Source of the DNA: Hominiventricola aquisgranensis
GTDB lineage: Bacteria; Bacillota; Clostridia; Lachnospirales; Lachnospiraceae
Direction: 5' to 3'
Assembly: GCF_040096225.1 (NCBI RefSeq)
Contig: NZ_JBBMFC010000009.1
Span: forward strand, 1-64,000
Length of the DNA stretch: 64,000 bases
Under the pieces are notes generated by a model that was given only the letters and a program-made list of their open reading frames with translations, was not told where the DNA came from and did not search any database. Made by a program: the position numbers and the translations under genes. Positions 8,360 through 16,592 of this stretch are shown one piece after another (the stretch's first letter is position 1; every line of letters starts with the position of its first letter).

Positions 8360-9181
8360 ATGGATAACAATGTAAAAATCGCGTTGGTGCAGTTCCAAAG
8401 CAAGCTGAACTGCCCGGATGAAAATGTGGAAAAAGCCTGCGGCATGATTGCCCAAGCGGCAAGCCAGGGAGCTAAGATCGTTTGCTTCCCGGAGCTTTTC
8501 AGCACCGGTTACAACCTGGATATTGTGGGACCGCGGCTTCCGGAGACCGCCGAGCGCCTGGATGGTCCCCGTATCGCTAAGCTTTGTCAGGCTGCCAAGG
8601 AGAATGGCTGCTATGTCATTGCCCCGGTGGCCACAGAAAGAGAGGTCAAGGGCGTGTATTTCAACTCGGCGGTCCTCATTGACGATGAAGGCCATGTGGC
8701 CGGCTGCTACGATAAGCACCATCTATACAGCCTGGAGCGCTTCCACTTCCGCATGGGCAACGACATCCCTGTGTTCGACACGAAGTACGGCAAGATAGGC
8801 ATCATGATCTGCTATGACGCGGGCTTCCCTGAGGTGGCACGACTCCTGATGCTTCAGGGTGCAGAGGTAATCTTTATGCCAAGTGCCTGGCGGGTACAGG
8901 ACAAAGATATTTGGGATATCAATGTGGCACAAAGAGCTCTGGAGAACCTGTGCTATGTGGCGGCGGTGAACCGCTTTGGCCAGGAGGGGGAGACCTATCT
9001 CTTCGGCGGCACTAAGGTAGCTAACAGCCGTGGTACCACGGTGGCAGAATGTACCGGGGAAAAAGAGGAGATCGTCTATGCGGACCTGGATCTGGCCTCC
9101 ACTGCCAAAAACCGTCAGGAGATCGATTACCTGAAGGACCGCAGACCAGACAGTTATCAACTTATCGCTAAGAAACTCTGA
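8360..9181 (+). CDS. Carbon-nitrogen hydrolase (nitrilase superfamily)
   Basis: 273 residues from ATG 8360, which has GGAGGG at 8349-8354; the frame is open further upstream but without a better start. The catalytic triad of the superfamily is visible: Glu45 in CFPELFSTGY, Lys119 in GCYDKHHLY and Cys151 in IMICYDAGFPE. Family members hydrolyse amides, N-carbamoyl compounds or nitriles in the cytosol. In this cluster, with an NCS1 permease and a hydantoin-racemase relative, an amidase or N-carbamoyl (ureido) hydrolase role is more likely than a nitrilase role, but substrate cannot be read from sequence. First structural gene of the island; 16 bp to the permease. Confidence 0.85.
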   Translation: MDNNVKIALVQFQSKLNCPDENVEKACGMIAQAASQGAKIVCFPELFSTGYNLDIVGPRLPETAERLDGPRIAKLCQAAKENGCYVIAPVATEREVKGVYFNSAVLIDDEGHVAGCYDKHHLYSLERFHFRMGNDIPVFDTKYGKIGIMICYDAGFPEVARLLMLQGAEVIFMPSAWRVQDKDIWDINVAQRALENLCYVAAVNRFGQEGETYLFGGTKVANSRGTTVAECTGEKEEIVYADLDLASTAKNRQEIDYLKDRRPDSYQLIAKKL

Positions 9182-9197
9182 AAGGAAGGAACCAACT

Positions 9198-10559
9198 GTG
9201 GAAAAGAATAATACACCTGTAAAAGAAAAAGAAGTCCTCAACGACTATGAGGCAACGCCGGTACCTGACTCGGAGCATATGTCCTGGCTCAGCCAGGGCG
9301 CGGTCTGGATCGGTGCGAGTTTTTGTCTGGCAGCCATTCAGACCGGCGGCATCCTGGCTAACGGCCTGAGCTTTGGCCAGAGCATCATCGCTATCCTTGT
9401 GGGCTCCGCTATTCTTACTGTTTTGGCTATTTTCATGGGAATCGTGGGTGCCCAGACCCATCTGGCCTCCGCTATGAACTCACGTTTTTCCCTGGGCATC
9501 AAGGGCTCTAAGATATTCGGTATCGTGGTGGCCTTTTCGCTGTTCGGCTGGTTCGGCTTTCAGGCCGATATGTTCGGACAAACGGTGGTGACCCTTTTGG
9601 AGGGATACCTGGGCATCCACACTGCACCTCAGGTAGTGTGGACCATCATCGGTGGCACCGCCATGATGATCACCGCCATCGTGGGCTACAAGGGCATCAA
9701 GGCTCTTTCCAATGTGGCTGTTCCGCTGTTGTTTGTACTTGCTATGGCGGCTCTTGGCATCACCCTGGCACGGGTTCCCTTTGCCTCCATCACCTCAAAG
9801 GGTCCTGTGGGCGTCGCCATCCCCCTGACGGTGGGTATCGCCTCCGTAGTGGGCAACAATGCCGTCAGCGTGGTGATCGTCTCTGACTTTACCCGCTATT
9901 CCAAGACACGCAAGGACGCCATCCGCGGCTGCATCCTGGGCTACTTCTTTGGCTATGTGCCTATTTTGCTCATGGGTGCCATCTTTACCTACTCCTTCAA
10001 TAACTGGAACATTGTGGAGGTTATGCTCGGCGAGCTGAACCTGGGTATTGTGGCGGCCATCGTGCTCATTCTGGCCCAGTGGACCACCAACGACAACAAC
10101 CTCTATTCCTCCGTGCTGGGCGTGGCCAATGTGCTGGCTGGCACCAGGATCAAGTATAAAAGATGGCTGCTGACCCTCATCGTGGGCATTATCAGCATTG
10201 CCTTCTCCGCCATTGGTTTGGTTGATCACTACTTGTCCTTCCTCTCCATCCTCACCGCTACTATCCCCGCTATGGCCGGTGTGGTTATCTCCGACTTCTT
10301 CTTCCTGAACAAGAACGGCTATGAGTTTGAGCTCATCGAGAAGAAGAAGCTGGCTGACTGGAACTGGAGCGGTATCATCTCCTGGTTCCTGGCCATCTTC
10401 ATGGGTCTGTGTATGACTGCTGCTCCCACTGGCCTGGGAGTGCCCGCCCTGGTGAAGCTGGCTGGCGTGGTGCCTACCCCAATCGTGGGTGTGATCGTGG
10501 CTTTTGTGTGCAACATGGTGATCTATCCACTGTTCAACAAGCGCGCTGCCAAGGGCTGA
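9198..10559 (+). CDS. NCS1-family nucleobase/hydantoin-type permease
   Basis: 453 residues with about 12 hydrophobic segments and a soluble ~30-residue N-terminus. The N-terminal signature (SWLSQGAVWIGASFCLAAIQ, ILANGLSFGQSIIAILVG) and SRFSLGIKGSKIF are typical of the NCS1 cytosine/purine/allantoin/hydantoin symporters (CodB/Mhp1 group). The start is GTG 9198, preceded by AAGGAAGG. It would import the substrate catabolised by its neighbours using a cation gradient. The hydantoin transporter Mhp1 belongs to this family, as do allantoin and cytosine permeases; the choice among them is not possible by eye. Confidence 0.85.
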   Translation: MEKNNTPVKEKEVLNDYEATPVPDSEHMSWLSQGAVWIGASFCLAAIQTGGILANGLSFGQSIIAILVGSAILTVLAIFMGIVGAQTHLASAMNSRFSLGIKGSKIFGIVVAFSLFGWFGFQADMFGQTVVTLLEGYLGIHTAPQVVWTIIGGTAMMITAIVGYKGIKALSNVAVPLLFVLAMAALGITLARVPFASITSKGPVGVAIPLTVGIASVVGNNAVSVVIVSDFTRYSKTRKDAIRGCILGYFFGYVPILLMGAIFTYSFNNWNIVEVMLGELNLGIVAAIVLILAQWTTNDNNLYSSVLGVANVLAGTRIKYKRWLLTLIVGIISIAFSAIGLVDHYLSFLSILTATIPAMAGVVISDFFFLNKNGYEFELIEKKKLADWNWSGIISWFLAIFMGLCMTAAPTGLGVPALVKLAGVVPTPIVGVIVAFVCNMVIYPLFNKRAAKG

Positions 10560-10581
10560 GCTGCTTGAAAAAGTCTTATCG

Positions 10582-10617
10582 TCTTGAGCCCTATCTCTTT
10601 GAGGATAGGGCTCAAGA
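10582..10617 (+). other. Perfect intercistronic hairpin inside the island operon
   Basis: TCTTGAGCCCTATC and GATAGGGCTCAAGA give a perfect 14-bp stem with an 8-nt loop (TCTTTGAG) and no T tract. It sits 23 nt after the permease stop and 20 nt before the next start, so it is more likely an mRNA-stabilising or processing element than a terminator. Confidence 0.6.
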
Positions 10618-10637
10618 GTTGTGAGAGGTATTGGAAT

Positions 10638-11579
10638 ATGAATAGGATTGAACTTTTGCAATCGGTTTTGCGCTCCTCCCTGCACTTGAAAAAGGGCGAG
10701 CGCTTTGCCGTAATCACCGATACGAATAAGCTGGACATCGGTCGAGACTTTCACTGTGCCGCCGAAGCCTTGGGCGCGCACTCCACGCTGGTCTGCATCG
10801 AGCCTATGCAGGTGTCCGGGGAAGAGCCTCCTCAGATCGTCTGCGATGCGCTGATGCAAAGTGATGCCGCCGTGTGTCCCATGAGCGTGTCCATCACCCA
10901 CACCAATGCCCGTCTGCAGGCCTCGGCCAACGGATGCCGGGTGGCCACCATGCCAGGCATCACTGATGAGATGCTCCTCACCGGAGCCATGACCGCTGAT
11001 TATGAGCAGGTGGAGCAGTTCACTCTGCGACTTACGGAGATGCTCTCCCGGGCTGATAGCGCCACCATCCAAAAGGACGGCCATACCCTGACATTGGATC
11101 TGAAGGGCCGCCGGGGCGTGGCCAGCACCGGCGTTTTCCGCCACAAGGGCAACAGCGGCAATCTGCCTTCCGGAGAGGCGTACATTGCTCCGATAGAAAA
11201 CGGCAGCAACGGCTCTGTGGTGGTAGATGGCTCCTTTGGCGACATCGGCCTTCTTGGCTCCCCCATCCAGCTCACCGTGCGAGACGGCAAGCTGGTGGAC
11301 ATCCAGGGTCAGGACGCCGACAAGCTGAGTGTTCTACGAGAGAGCGAGGCCAATGCCACCCTCTGTGAGCTGGGCATCGGTGCCAACTATGCCGCCCGGC
11401 TCAGGGGTATTCTCCTGGAGGATGAAAAGGCCTACCACACCATCCATGTGGCCTTTGGTACCAACGATGATTTCGGAGGCACCAACAAGGCCACCTGCCA
11501 TATGGACGGTATTATAAAAAATCCCACCCTCTATTTAGATGATGTGCTGGTCATGCGAGACGGGGAATACCTTATTTGA
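10638..11579 (+). CDS. M29 aminopeptidase / NicX-like metalloenzyme
   Basis: 313 residues from ATG 10638 (GAGAGG 9 nt upstream). The C-terminal metal-site signatures of the aminopeptidase T/NicX fold are present: CELGIGANYA (Glu ligand or base), YHTIHVAFGTNDDFGG (His) and CHMDGIIKNPTL (His-x-Asp). The family includes M29 leucyl aminopeptidases and the Fe(II) enzyme 2,5-dihydroxypyridine dioxygenase NicX. An O2-dependent dioxygenase is unlikely in an anaerobe, so a hydrolytic or ring-opening activity is the more plausible inference. It is shorter than classical AmpS/AmpT (~410 residues) and closer to NicX-type size. Cotranscribed with racemase and DUF1177 genes. Confidence 0.7.
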   Translation: MNRIELLQSVLRSSLHLKKGERFAVITDTNKLDIGRDFHCAAEALGAHSTLVCIEPMQVSGEEPPQIVCDALMQSDAAVCPMSVSITHTNARLQASANGCRVATMPGITDEMLLTGAMTADYEQVEQFTLRLTEMLSRADSATIQKDGHTLTLDLKGRRGVASTGVFRHKGNSGNLPSGEAYIAPIENGSNGSVVVDGSFGDIGLLGSPIQLTVRDGKLVDIQGQDADKLSVLRESEANATLCELGIGANYAARLRGILLEDEKAYHTIHVAFGTNDDFGGTNKATCHMDGIIKNPTLYLDDVLVMRDGEYLI

Positions 11580-11623
11580 CACAAAAATCACATTTTAATC
11601 ATAATTTGTGGAGGAATTAAGCT

Positions 11624-12319
11624 GTGAAGACGTACAAAGTGGGTGTGATCCGGGTGCTTACCACGGAGGATGAGACGGTACTCAACTGCCACGGCAAGCT
11701 GCTGGAGCGCTATTACCCCATGTTTCAGGTGACCTCCCGGTGCATTTCGGAGCAGTTTGAAGGGGTGCATGACGAGGAGACGGAACGCCAGTCCATTCCC
11801 AAGGTGGTGGCTCTGGCGGAGGAGATATACCGCGAGGGTTTTGATGCTGTGATCGTGAGCTGTGCCGGTGATCCTGGCGTAGAGGAAGCCCGCAAACTAC
11901 TGCCCATCCCAGTGGTGGGCGCAGGGGAGAGTGTGGCCACACTTTCGCTGTTCTTCGGCGAAAGGCCTGCAGTTCTTGGTATTTTGGATGCCGCTCCCAA
12001 GGCCTATCGGCGGCTGTTTGGGGATAAGATCGTGTCCTGCGAAAAGGGTCAGGGCATCCAAAGCACCCTGGATCTGATGACGGAGGAGGGCTTCGCCAAA
12101 ACCGTAGAAAAGGGTCGGGAGCAAAAGGCTGCCGGGGCAGATGTCATTGCCCTGAGCTGCACAGGAATGTCCACCATCGGCATCGCACCTTCTCTGGAGG
12201 AGGCTCTGGGCATCCCGGTGATGGATCCGGTGCTCTGCGAGGGCCTGATGACGCTTTTCGCCCTGCGGCGCGCAGAGGCGGCAGAATTGATGAAAGGGGA
12301 AATACATCATGCTAAATAA
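11624..12319 (+). CDS. Asp/Glu/hydantoin-type racemase family protein
   Basis: 231 residues; start GTG 11624 with GGAGG 9 nt upstream. Two catalytic cysteines in pseudo-symmetric positions are visible: Cys80 in VIVSCAGDPG and Cys179 in IALSCTGMST, as expected for the cofactor-independent racemase superfamily (aspartate/glutamate racemase, hydantoin/allantoin racemase, maleate isomerase). The surrounding VVGAGESVATLSLFFG segment is typical of the hydantoin racemase branch. In the island it would isomerise a chiral or cis/trans intermediate. Its end overlaps the DUF1177 start by 11 nt, indicating translational coupling and a functional link. Confidence 0.8.
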   Translation: MKTYKVGVIRVLTTEDETVLNCHGKLLERYYPMFQVTSRCISEQFEGVHDEETERQSIPKVVALAEEIYREGFDAVIVSCAGDPGVEEARKLLPIPVVGAGESVATLSLFFGERPAVLGILDAAPKAYRRLFGDKIVSCEKGQGIQSTLDLMTEEGFAKTVEKGREQKAAGADVIALSCTGMSTIGIAPSLEEALGIPVMDPVLCEGLMTLFALRRAEAAELMKGEIHHAK

Positions 12320-13250
12320 ACAGATTATTGATATTTTTGAGCTTTTAGACGATCCCAAGGCCAACGGCCAGATCGTAAAGGCCTTCCTGCAGGCCATTGA
12401 TCCGGAGGTCTCCGTAGAGACCTATGCCCTGGAGGGTCCTCAGGGGAAAACCGACATGGTAAAGGTCCGCATCCCCGGCACCGAGGGAAAGACCGTTGGC
12501 GGCAGCTATCCTACCATCGGCATCCTGGGCCGCTTAGGCGGTCTGGGCGCAAGACCGGAAGTGGTGGGCTATGTGTCTGATGGCGATGGCGCCCTGGCCG
12601 CTCTGGCGGTGGCCGCCAAACTCATCGATATGCGTAAGAAGGGCGACTGCCTCAAGGGCGATGTGTTCATTTCCACTCACATCTGCCCCGATGCTCCCAC
12701 TCAGCCTCATCATCCGGTGCCATTCATGGGATCTCCCGTTGAGATGCATCAGGTCAATGAGGAGGAGGTATCCCCGGAGCTGGACGCTATCCTCTCCATC
12801 GACACCACTAAGGGTAACCGCATCATCAACACCCGGGGCTTTGCCATCTCCCAGACGGTGAAGCAGGGCTACATTCTTCGGGCTTCGGAGGATCTTTTGG
12901 ACATCATGCAGCGCACCACCGGCAAGCTTCCCTATGTGTTCCCGGTGAATATGCAGGATATCACCCCTTACGGCAACGATGTTCACCACATCAACAGCAT
13001 CATGCAGCCTTGCACCTGCACGGCGGCTCCGGTAGTGGGCGTGGCCATCACTACCGAGATGATGGTTCCTGGTTGCGGCACCGGCTGCTCCCACATGGAG
13101 GACATCGAGGAGGCGGCCCGCTTTGTTCTGGAGGTGGCCAAGGACTTTACGGCTGGCAAGATCAGCTTTTATGACGCCCAGGACGATGCCCGAATGAATA
13201 AGCTCTATGGCTCCATGAAGCACCTTCAGCAGCTGGGCAATCGGGATTAA
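12309..13250 (+). CDS. DUF1177 domain-containing protein
   Basis: 313 residues; ATG 12309 lies inside the racemase gene, with AAGGGG 7-8 nt upstream. The whole protein matches what I know as DUF1177 (start MLNKQIIDIFELLDDPKANG). It has clusters of potential metal ligands: STHICPDAPTQPHHPVPFMG, EMHQVNEEE, GNDVHHINSI, and a Cys-rich segment VPGCGTGCSHMEDIEE. Gly-rich ILGRLGGLGARPE is also conserved-looking. No biochemical role is established to my knowledge; the ligand pattern suggests a metallohydrolase-like enzyme. The operon suggests it works on the same substrate as the NCS1 permease and C-N hydrolase. Confidence 0.8.
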   Translation: MLNKQIIDIFELLDDPKANGQIVKAFLQAIDPEVSVETYALEGPQGKTDMVKVRIPGTEGKTVGGSYPTIGILGRLGGLGARPEVVGYVSDGDGALAALAVAAKLIDMRKKGDCLKGDVFISTHICPDAPTQPHHPVPFMGSPVEMHQVNEEEVSPELDAILSIDTTKGNRIINTRGFAISQTVKQGYILRASEDLLDIMQRTTGKLPYVFPVNMQDITPYGNDVHHINSIMQPCTCTAAPVVGVAITTEMMVPGCGTGCSHMEDIEEAARFVLEVAKDFTAGKISFYDAQDDARMNKLYGSMKHLQQLGNRD

Positions 13251-13258
13251 GCCAAACG

Positions 13259-13270
13259 TATTATTTGCAA
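13259..13270 (+). repeat. Right copy of 12-nt direct repeat flanking the GC-rich island
   Basis: TATTATTTGCAA, identical to 6517-6528 and followed by AGTATCG. It begins 8 bp after the DUF1177 stop codon, just where base composition falls back to AT-rich. Confidence 0.45.
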
Positions 13271-13287
13271 AGTATCGCCAATACCTG

Positions 13288-13371
13288 AAAAAAGAGATCT
13301 TCTACCCTCTCTTTTTTCTTTGACACCCTAAAAACCCCCTTGGAGAACCGCAAGGCTCCAAGGGGGTTTTT
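13288..13371 (+). terminator. Double terminator closing the island operon
   Basis: Two consecutive perfect hairpins: GAAAAAAGAGA / TCTCTTTTTTC (13288-13298, 13309-13319) and AAAAACCCCCTTGGAG / CTCCAAGGGGGTTTTT (13330-13345, 13356-13371). Both are A-tract/T-tract flanked and could act on either strand. The 280 bp between here and 13659 hold no gene I can support. Confidence 0.85.
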
Positions 13372-13658
13372 GCAGGAAAGCGGAAGGCAGGGGAGGATGT
13401 CCTTGCCCTATCGTTGTCGACAGGATAGGCTTGATGTCTGAGGCAGCCTTCGGGTTACCCTTATTTATAGAAGTAGTTTTTCAAAAACCGATGTGATATA
13501 ATTTGCAGCATAAACAAAGTGATAAATTGGAAGTTGACGAGAGGTAGCCGCAATGAGTTTGGTGCCATTAACAGTAGACAGGAATCAAAGGATATCATGT
13601 GTTCTTATGATATTATATTTCATGTATTCAAACAAAGTAGGAGAGAGGTAAATACACC

Positions 13659-14039
13659 ATGAATTTGAAAAAAGTTCATCATATTGCCATTATTGGGAGC
13701 AACTATGAGCAATCAAAGCACTTTTATGTGGATCTGTTAGGTTTTTCTATTATTCGAGAAAATTACAGACCAGAACGTGATGATTACAAAATTGATCTTC
13801 AACTCGATGAGATGGAATTAGAACTGTTTATCATTAAAAATTGTCCGAAGCGCCCCAGTTATCCAGAGGCTTACGGTCTCCGGCATCTTGCCTTTGCTGT
13901 AGACTCGGTCGATAATACCGTAAGAGAATTGAATAAAAGGGGCATCATAACTGAGCCGATCAGACTCGATATTTACACAGGCAAAAGAATGACATTCTTT
14001 TATGACCCTGACAATCTACCCCTGGAAATTCACGAATAA
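13659..14039 (+). CDS. VOC-family protein (glyoxalase I-like, YaeR/GloA2 type)
   Basis: 126 residues, the usual single-domain length. The paired beta-alpha-beta-beta-beta modules carry the expected metal ligands: His in VHHIAIIGSN, Glu in MELELFII, His in YGLRHLAFAVD and Glu in LPLEIHE. YNxxDPDN-like FFYDPDNLPLEIHE is the characteristic C-terminus. Such proteins bind Ni/Zn and act on glutathione-independent methylglyoxal adducts or similar; the in vivo substrate is unknown. ATG 13659 follows GTAGGAGAGAGG. It stands alone, AT-rich like the chromosome. Confidence 0.8.
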   Translation: MNLKKVHHIAIIGSNYEQSKHFYVDLLGFSIIRENYRPERDDYKIDLQLDEMELELFIIKNCPKRPSYPEAYGLRHLAFAVDSVDNTVRELNKRGIITEPIRLDIYTGKRMTFFYDPDNLPLEIHE

Positions 14040-14235
14040 AGTATTACAGTTAAAAGATGGCCCTGTTTTGGACTGCGATTTTATAATATTCAGTTTATAA
14101 GAATGATACAATATTTATTTAATAATATGAGATATCTAATATTTGGTGTAAAATAGAACATTGATTCATATATAAAAATGTAATATAATACATTAAAACA
14201 TACAAAATATTTTAAAGAAAGGAGAATGCATACGC

Positions 14236-15528
14236 ATGAAACGTAAAATAACATCAAAGCTATATGAATGGAAAAATATGTTAAATGGTAGAATGCCATT
14301 GCTGATCTACGGTGCACGTCAGGTCGGAAAAACTTTTGAAATGCGTGAGTTTGGGGCATTGTATTACAAGAATACAATCTATGTAAACTTTGAAACGGAT
14401 GAAAGAATCGGAAAATACTTTGAGACAGATATTCATGCAGATCATGTGATATCTGTTTTGGAAAAATATTATCAGGCGAAGATTGTACCTGAAAATACAC
14501 TTATTATATTTGATGAAATTCAAATGTGTGAAAGAGCATTAACTTCGTTAAAATATTTTTCGGAAGAGGCCCCGGAATACCATGTGATGGCTGCAGGAAG
14601 CCTGTTGGGTGTAGCAGTGAACCGGGAAAAATATTCATTTCCGGTAGGCAAAGTTCAGATGCTGACCATGTATCCGATGGATCTGGAAGAGGTATTATGG
14701 GCAAAGGGAAAACAGATGCTTGCCGATACGATCCGGGAACATTATGAAAACAACCAGCCGTTGGATGAAATACTCCATGAGGAGGCTATGCAGGAATTTT
14801 ATCATTATTGTATTGTGGGTGGGATGCCTGCAGCGGTAAAAGCCGATCTTGCAAAAGACAGTCCTATAGAGCAGACAGAAATCCGGCAGATGTTATTAAA
14901 TTCTTATATTGCTGACATGACTAAATATGCGAATCAGTCAGATACGGTACGAATTTTTGAAGCATATGATTCCCTTCCGGCACAGTTGGCAAGAGAGACC
15001 AAAAAATTTCAGTATAAGTTGATAAAATCAGGCGCACGGGCATCTCAGTACGGAGATGCAATCGACTGGCTGATTCGGGCCGGAATTGTGAATAAGTGCA
15101 TGAAATGCAGTCAGGGATTTTATCCGGTTGCAGTATATCAGGATGTGAGTGCATTCAAATTATATTATAGTGATATGGGTATTATGTCTGCCAGACTGAG
15201 AATGACTCTGGAGGCACTACAAGGTAAGGAGACAGAGCATTTTCGAGGTATACTGACAGAGAACTATGTTGCAATCGCACTGAAAACGAATGGCTATGAT
15301 CTTCATTATTGGGAATCAGATAATACTGCAGAAGTAGATTTCCTGATACAAAAAGATAGTCATGTAATTCCGGTGGAATGTAAAGCCGGAAATCATGTGA
15401 AAGCAAAAAGTATGATGGTTTATATGGAAAAATATGCTCCGGTTTATGCAATCCGGATTTCAGCAAGAAATTTTGGAATGGTAAATGGGATAAAGGCAGT
15501 GCCATTATATAGTGTATTTTGCATTTGA
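14236..15528 (+). CDS. ATP-binding protein, DUF4143-type AAA ATPase
   Basis: 430 residues. Walker A is GARQVGKT near residue 31-38, Walker B is LIIFDEIQM near 89-97, and sensor-like AGSLLGVAV follows; the C-terminal half (LTENYVAIALKTNGYDLHYW, ESDNTAEVDFLIQ, IPVECKAGNHVKAKSM) is the DUF4143 domain, whose E-x-DF-x(n)-ECK pattern resembles a PD-(D/E)xK nuclease core. The family is widespread in gut bacteria and its function is unsettled. Strong AGAAAGGAG precedes the start. This is the intact counterpart of the gutted copy at 2751. It lies in an AT-rich accessory stretch. Confidence 0.8.
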   Translation: MKRKITSKLYEWKNMLNGRMPLLIYGARQVGKTFEMREFGALYYKNTIYVNFETDERIGKYFETDIHADHVISVLEKYYQAKIVPENTLIIFDEIQMCERALTSLKYFSEEAPEYHVMAAGSLLGVAVNREKYSFPVGKVQMLTMYPMDLEEVLWAKGKQMLADTIREHYENNQPLDEILHEEAMQEFYHYCIVGGMPAAVKADLAKDSPIEQTEIRQMLLNSYIADMTKYANQSDTVRIFEAYDSLPAQLARETKKFQYKLIKSGARASQYGDAIDWLIRAGIVNKCMKCSQGFYPVAVYQDVSAFKLYYSDMGIMSARLRMTLEALQGKETEHFRGILTENYVAIALKTNGYDLHYWESDNTAEVDFLIQKDSHVIPVECKAGNHVKAKSMMVYMEKYAPVYAIRISARNFGMVNGIKAVPLYSVFCI

Positions 15529-15592
15529 CGTTTACAGAGAAAACCTCGTAAAGTATTGCAAAATGTCACAAAATCGGAATTTGGAGGAACTT

Positions 15593-15988
15593 ATGATGAA
15601 AAAAATGATAATGGCATTATGTATATTTATTTGTGTGTTTACTTTAGTTGCGTGTTCTGGACAACAAACAAACGAACCACTTACTTTAGGTGTCAATGCG
15701 ATAATAACAGAAATTGATAAAGAAAATAAAATCATAACCACAAAAGATAGCGGAGAAGAAGGTGTTTTAGGAGATGATTGTCTTATTGATTGTTCCCAAA
15801 TTCCTATGATCTATTGTAATTATGATACACAAGATGTTGTAGATATAACACTTGATGATTTACAGGTGGGGGACGAAATCATTTTGACTATTCGGAGCTC
15901 GGAAATAGAAAATCTTCAAAAGGAAGATGACAATAAAGCAAAAATAGCAGTTGAACAATTACAATTAGGTACACAGAGAATTAAATAA
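15593..15988 (+). CDS. Putative lipoprotein
   Basis: 131 residues from ATG 15593 (ATG 15596 is also possible; GGAGG lies 5 or 8 nt upstream respectively). An upstream in-frame ATG at 15512 overlaps the ATPase gene and lacks a ribosome site. Signal peptide MMKKMIMALCIFICVFTLVA is followed by Cys21 (lipobox LVAC). The mature domain is beta-rich (VNAIITEIDKENKIITTKDS, LQVGDEIILTIRSSEIE), reminiscent of an OB-like fold seen in small Clostridial lipoproteins. Function unknown. Confidence 0.6.
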   Translation: MMKKMIMALCIFICVFTLVACSGQQTNEPLTLGVNAIITEIDKENKIITTKDSGEEGVLGDDCLIDCSQIPMIYCNYDTQDVVDITLDDLQVGDEIILTIRSSEIENLQKEDDNKAKIAVEQLQLGTQRIK

Positions 15989-16036
15989 TTTCCAGTTTGT
16001 AACATTTATAGTTCCCTTTATGGAGATTCTCATTTT

Positions 16037-16073
16037 AAGCAGTAATGATTGAAAAAGTCATTGCTGCTTTTTT
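16037..16073 (+). terminator. Terminator after lipoprotein gene
   Basis: AAGCAGTAATGA / TCATTGCTGCTT, perfect 12-bp stem with 9-nt loop, followed by TTTTTT. Confidence 0.8.
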
Positions 16074-16246
16074 GTATTTGGGGTGGATATTTCCACCTGA
16101 AAGTGGGGATTGTGATATAGGGAAAAGGGTTACCAGCATGATAGAGTTCGGTGGCATTAATGAGTGGTATGGTGATGTTATCACAGAAAAGAAATGAAAT
16201 TCAGACTATAATAAAGCAACAAAGAAAAGATAGGAGGAATTGTAAA

Positions 16247-16591
16247 ATGCCTGCAATGAATATTAATAAAAATAATTTTCAAAATGAAGTAATGAATGCC
16301 GATAAACCTGTTCTTTTGGACTTTTGGGCTTCTTGGTGTGCTCCTTGCCGTATGGTAGTTCCTATCATAGAGGAGATTGCAAGTGAACGTGAGGATATCA
16401 AAGTTGGAAAGATCAATGTGGATGAGCAGCCTGAACTGACAAGTAAATTTGGTATTACGAGCATCCCAACTTTAGTGGTCATAAAGAACGGGAAGATTGT
16501 TCAACAGGTTTCAGGTGCGAGACCTAAGAATGCAATTTTGGGAATGCTTTTCAATGACACTGCTGCTCACACAGGAAAGGTAGAAAGATAA
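16247..16591 (+). CDS. trxA: Thioredoxin
   Basis: 114 residues from ATG 16247, which follows TAGGAGG at 7 nt; the frame extends upstream but without a ribosome site. Active site WASWCAPCRM places the redox cysteines at 31 and 34, and the cis-proline loop SIPTLVVIKNG is present. It would reduce disulfides in the cytosol. The C-terminus has an extra ~10 residues (NDTAAHTGKVER). It is 1 bp from the CoA-disulfide-reductase-like gene, so the two form an operon dedicated to thiol redox. Confidence 0.9.
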   Translation: MPAMNINKNNFQNEVMNADKPVLLDFWASWCAPCRMVVPIIEEIASEREDIKVGKINVDEQPELTSKFGITSIPTLVVIKNGKIVQQVSGARPKNAILGMLFNDTAAHTGKVER

Positions 16592-16592
16592 G

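Noticed and set aside
9795..11144. 449-codon antisense frame across the permease and M29 genes
   Set aside because: Long antisense frames are expected in GC-rich DNA; composition is His/Gly/Gln-rich and it spans an intercistronic hairpin.
10638..11579. Annotating the M29-like enzyme as 2,5-dihydroxypyridine dioxygenase (NicX)
   Set aside because: The metal motif is shared with aminopeptidases, the reaction needs O2, the organism appears anaerobic, and the other nicotinate-pathway genes are absent.
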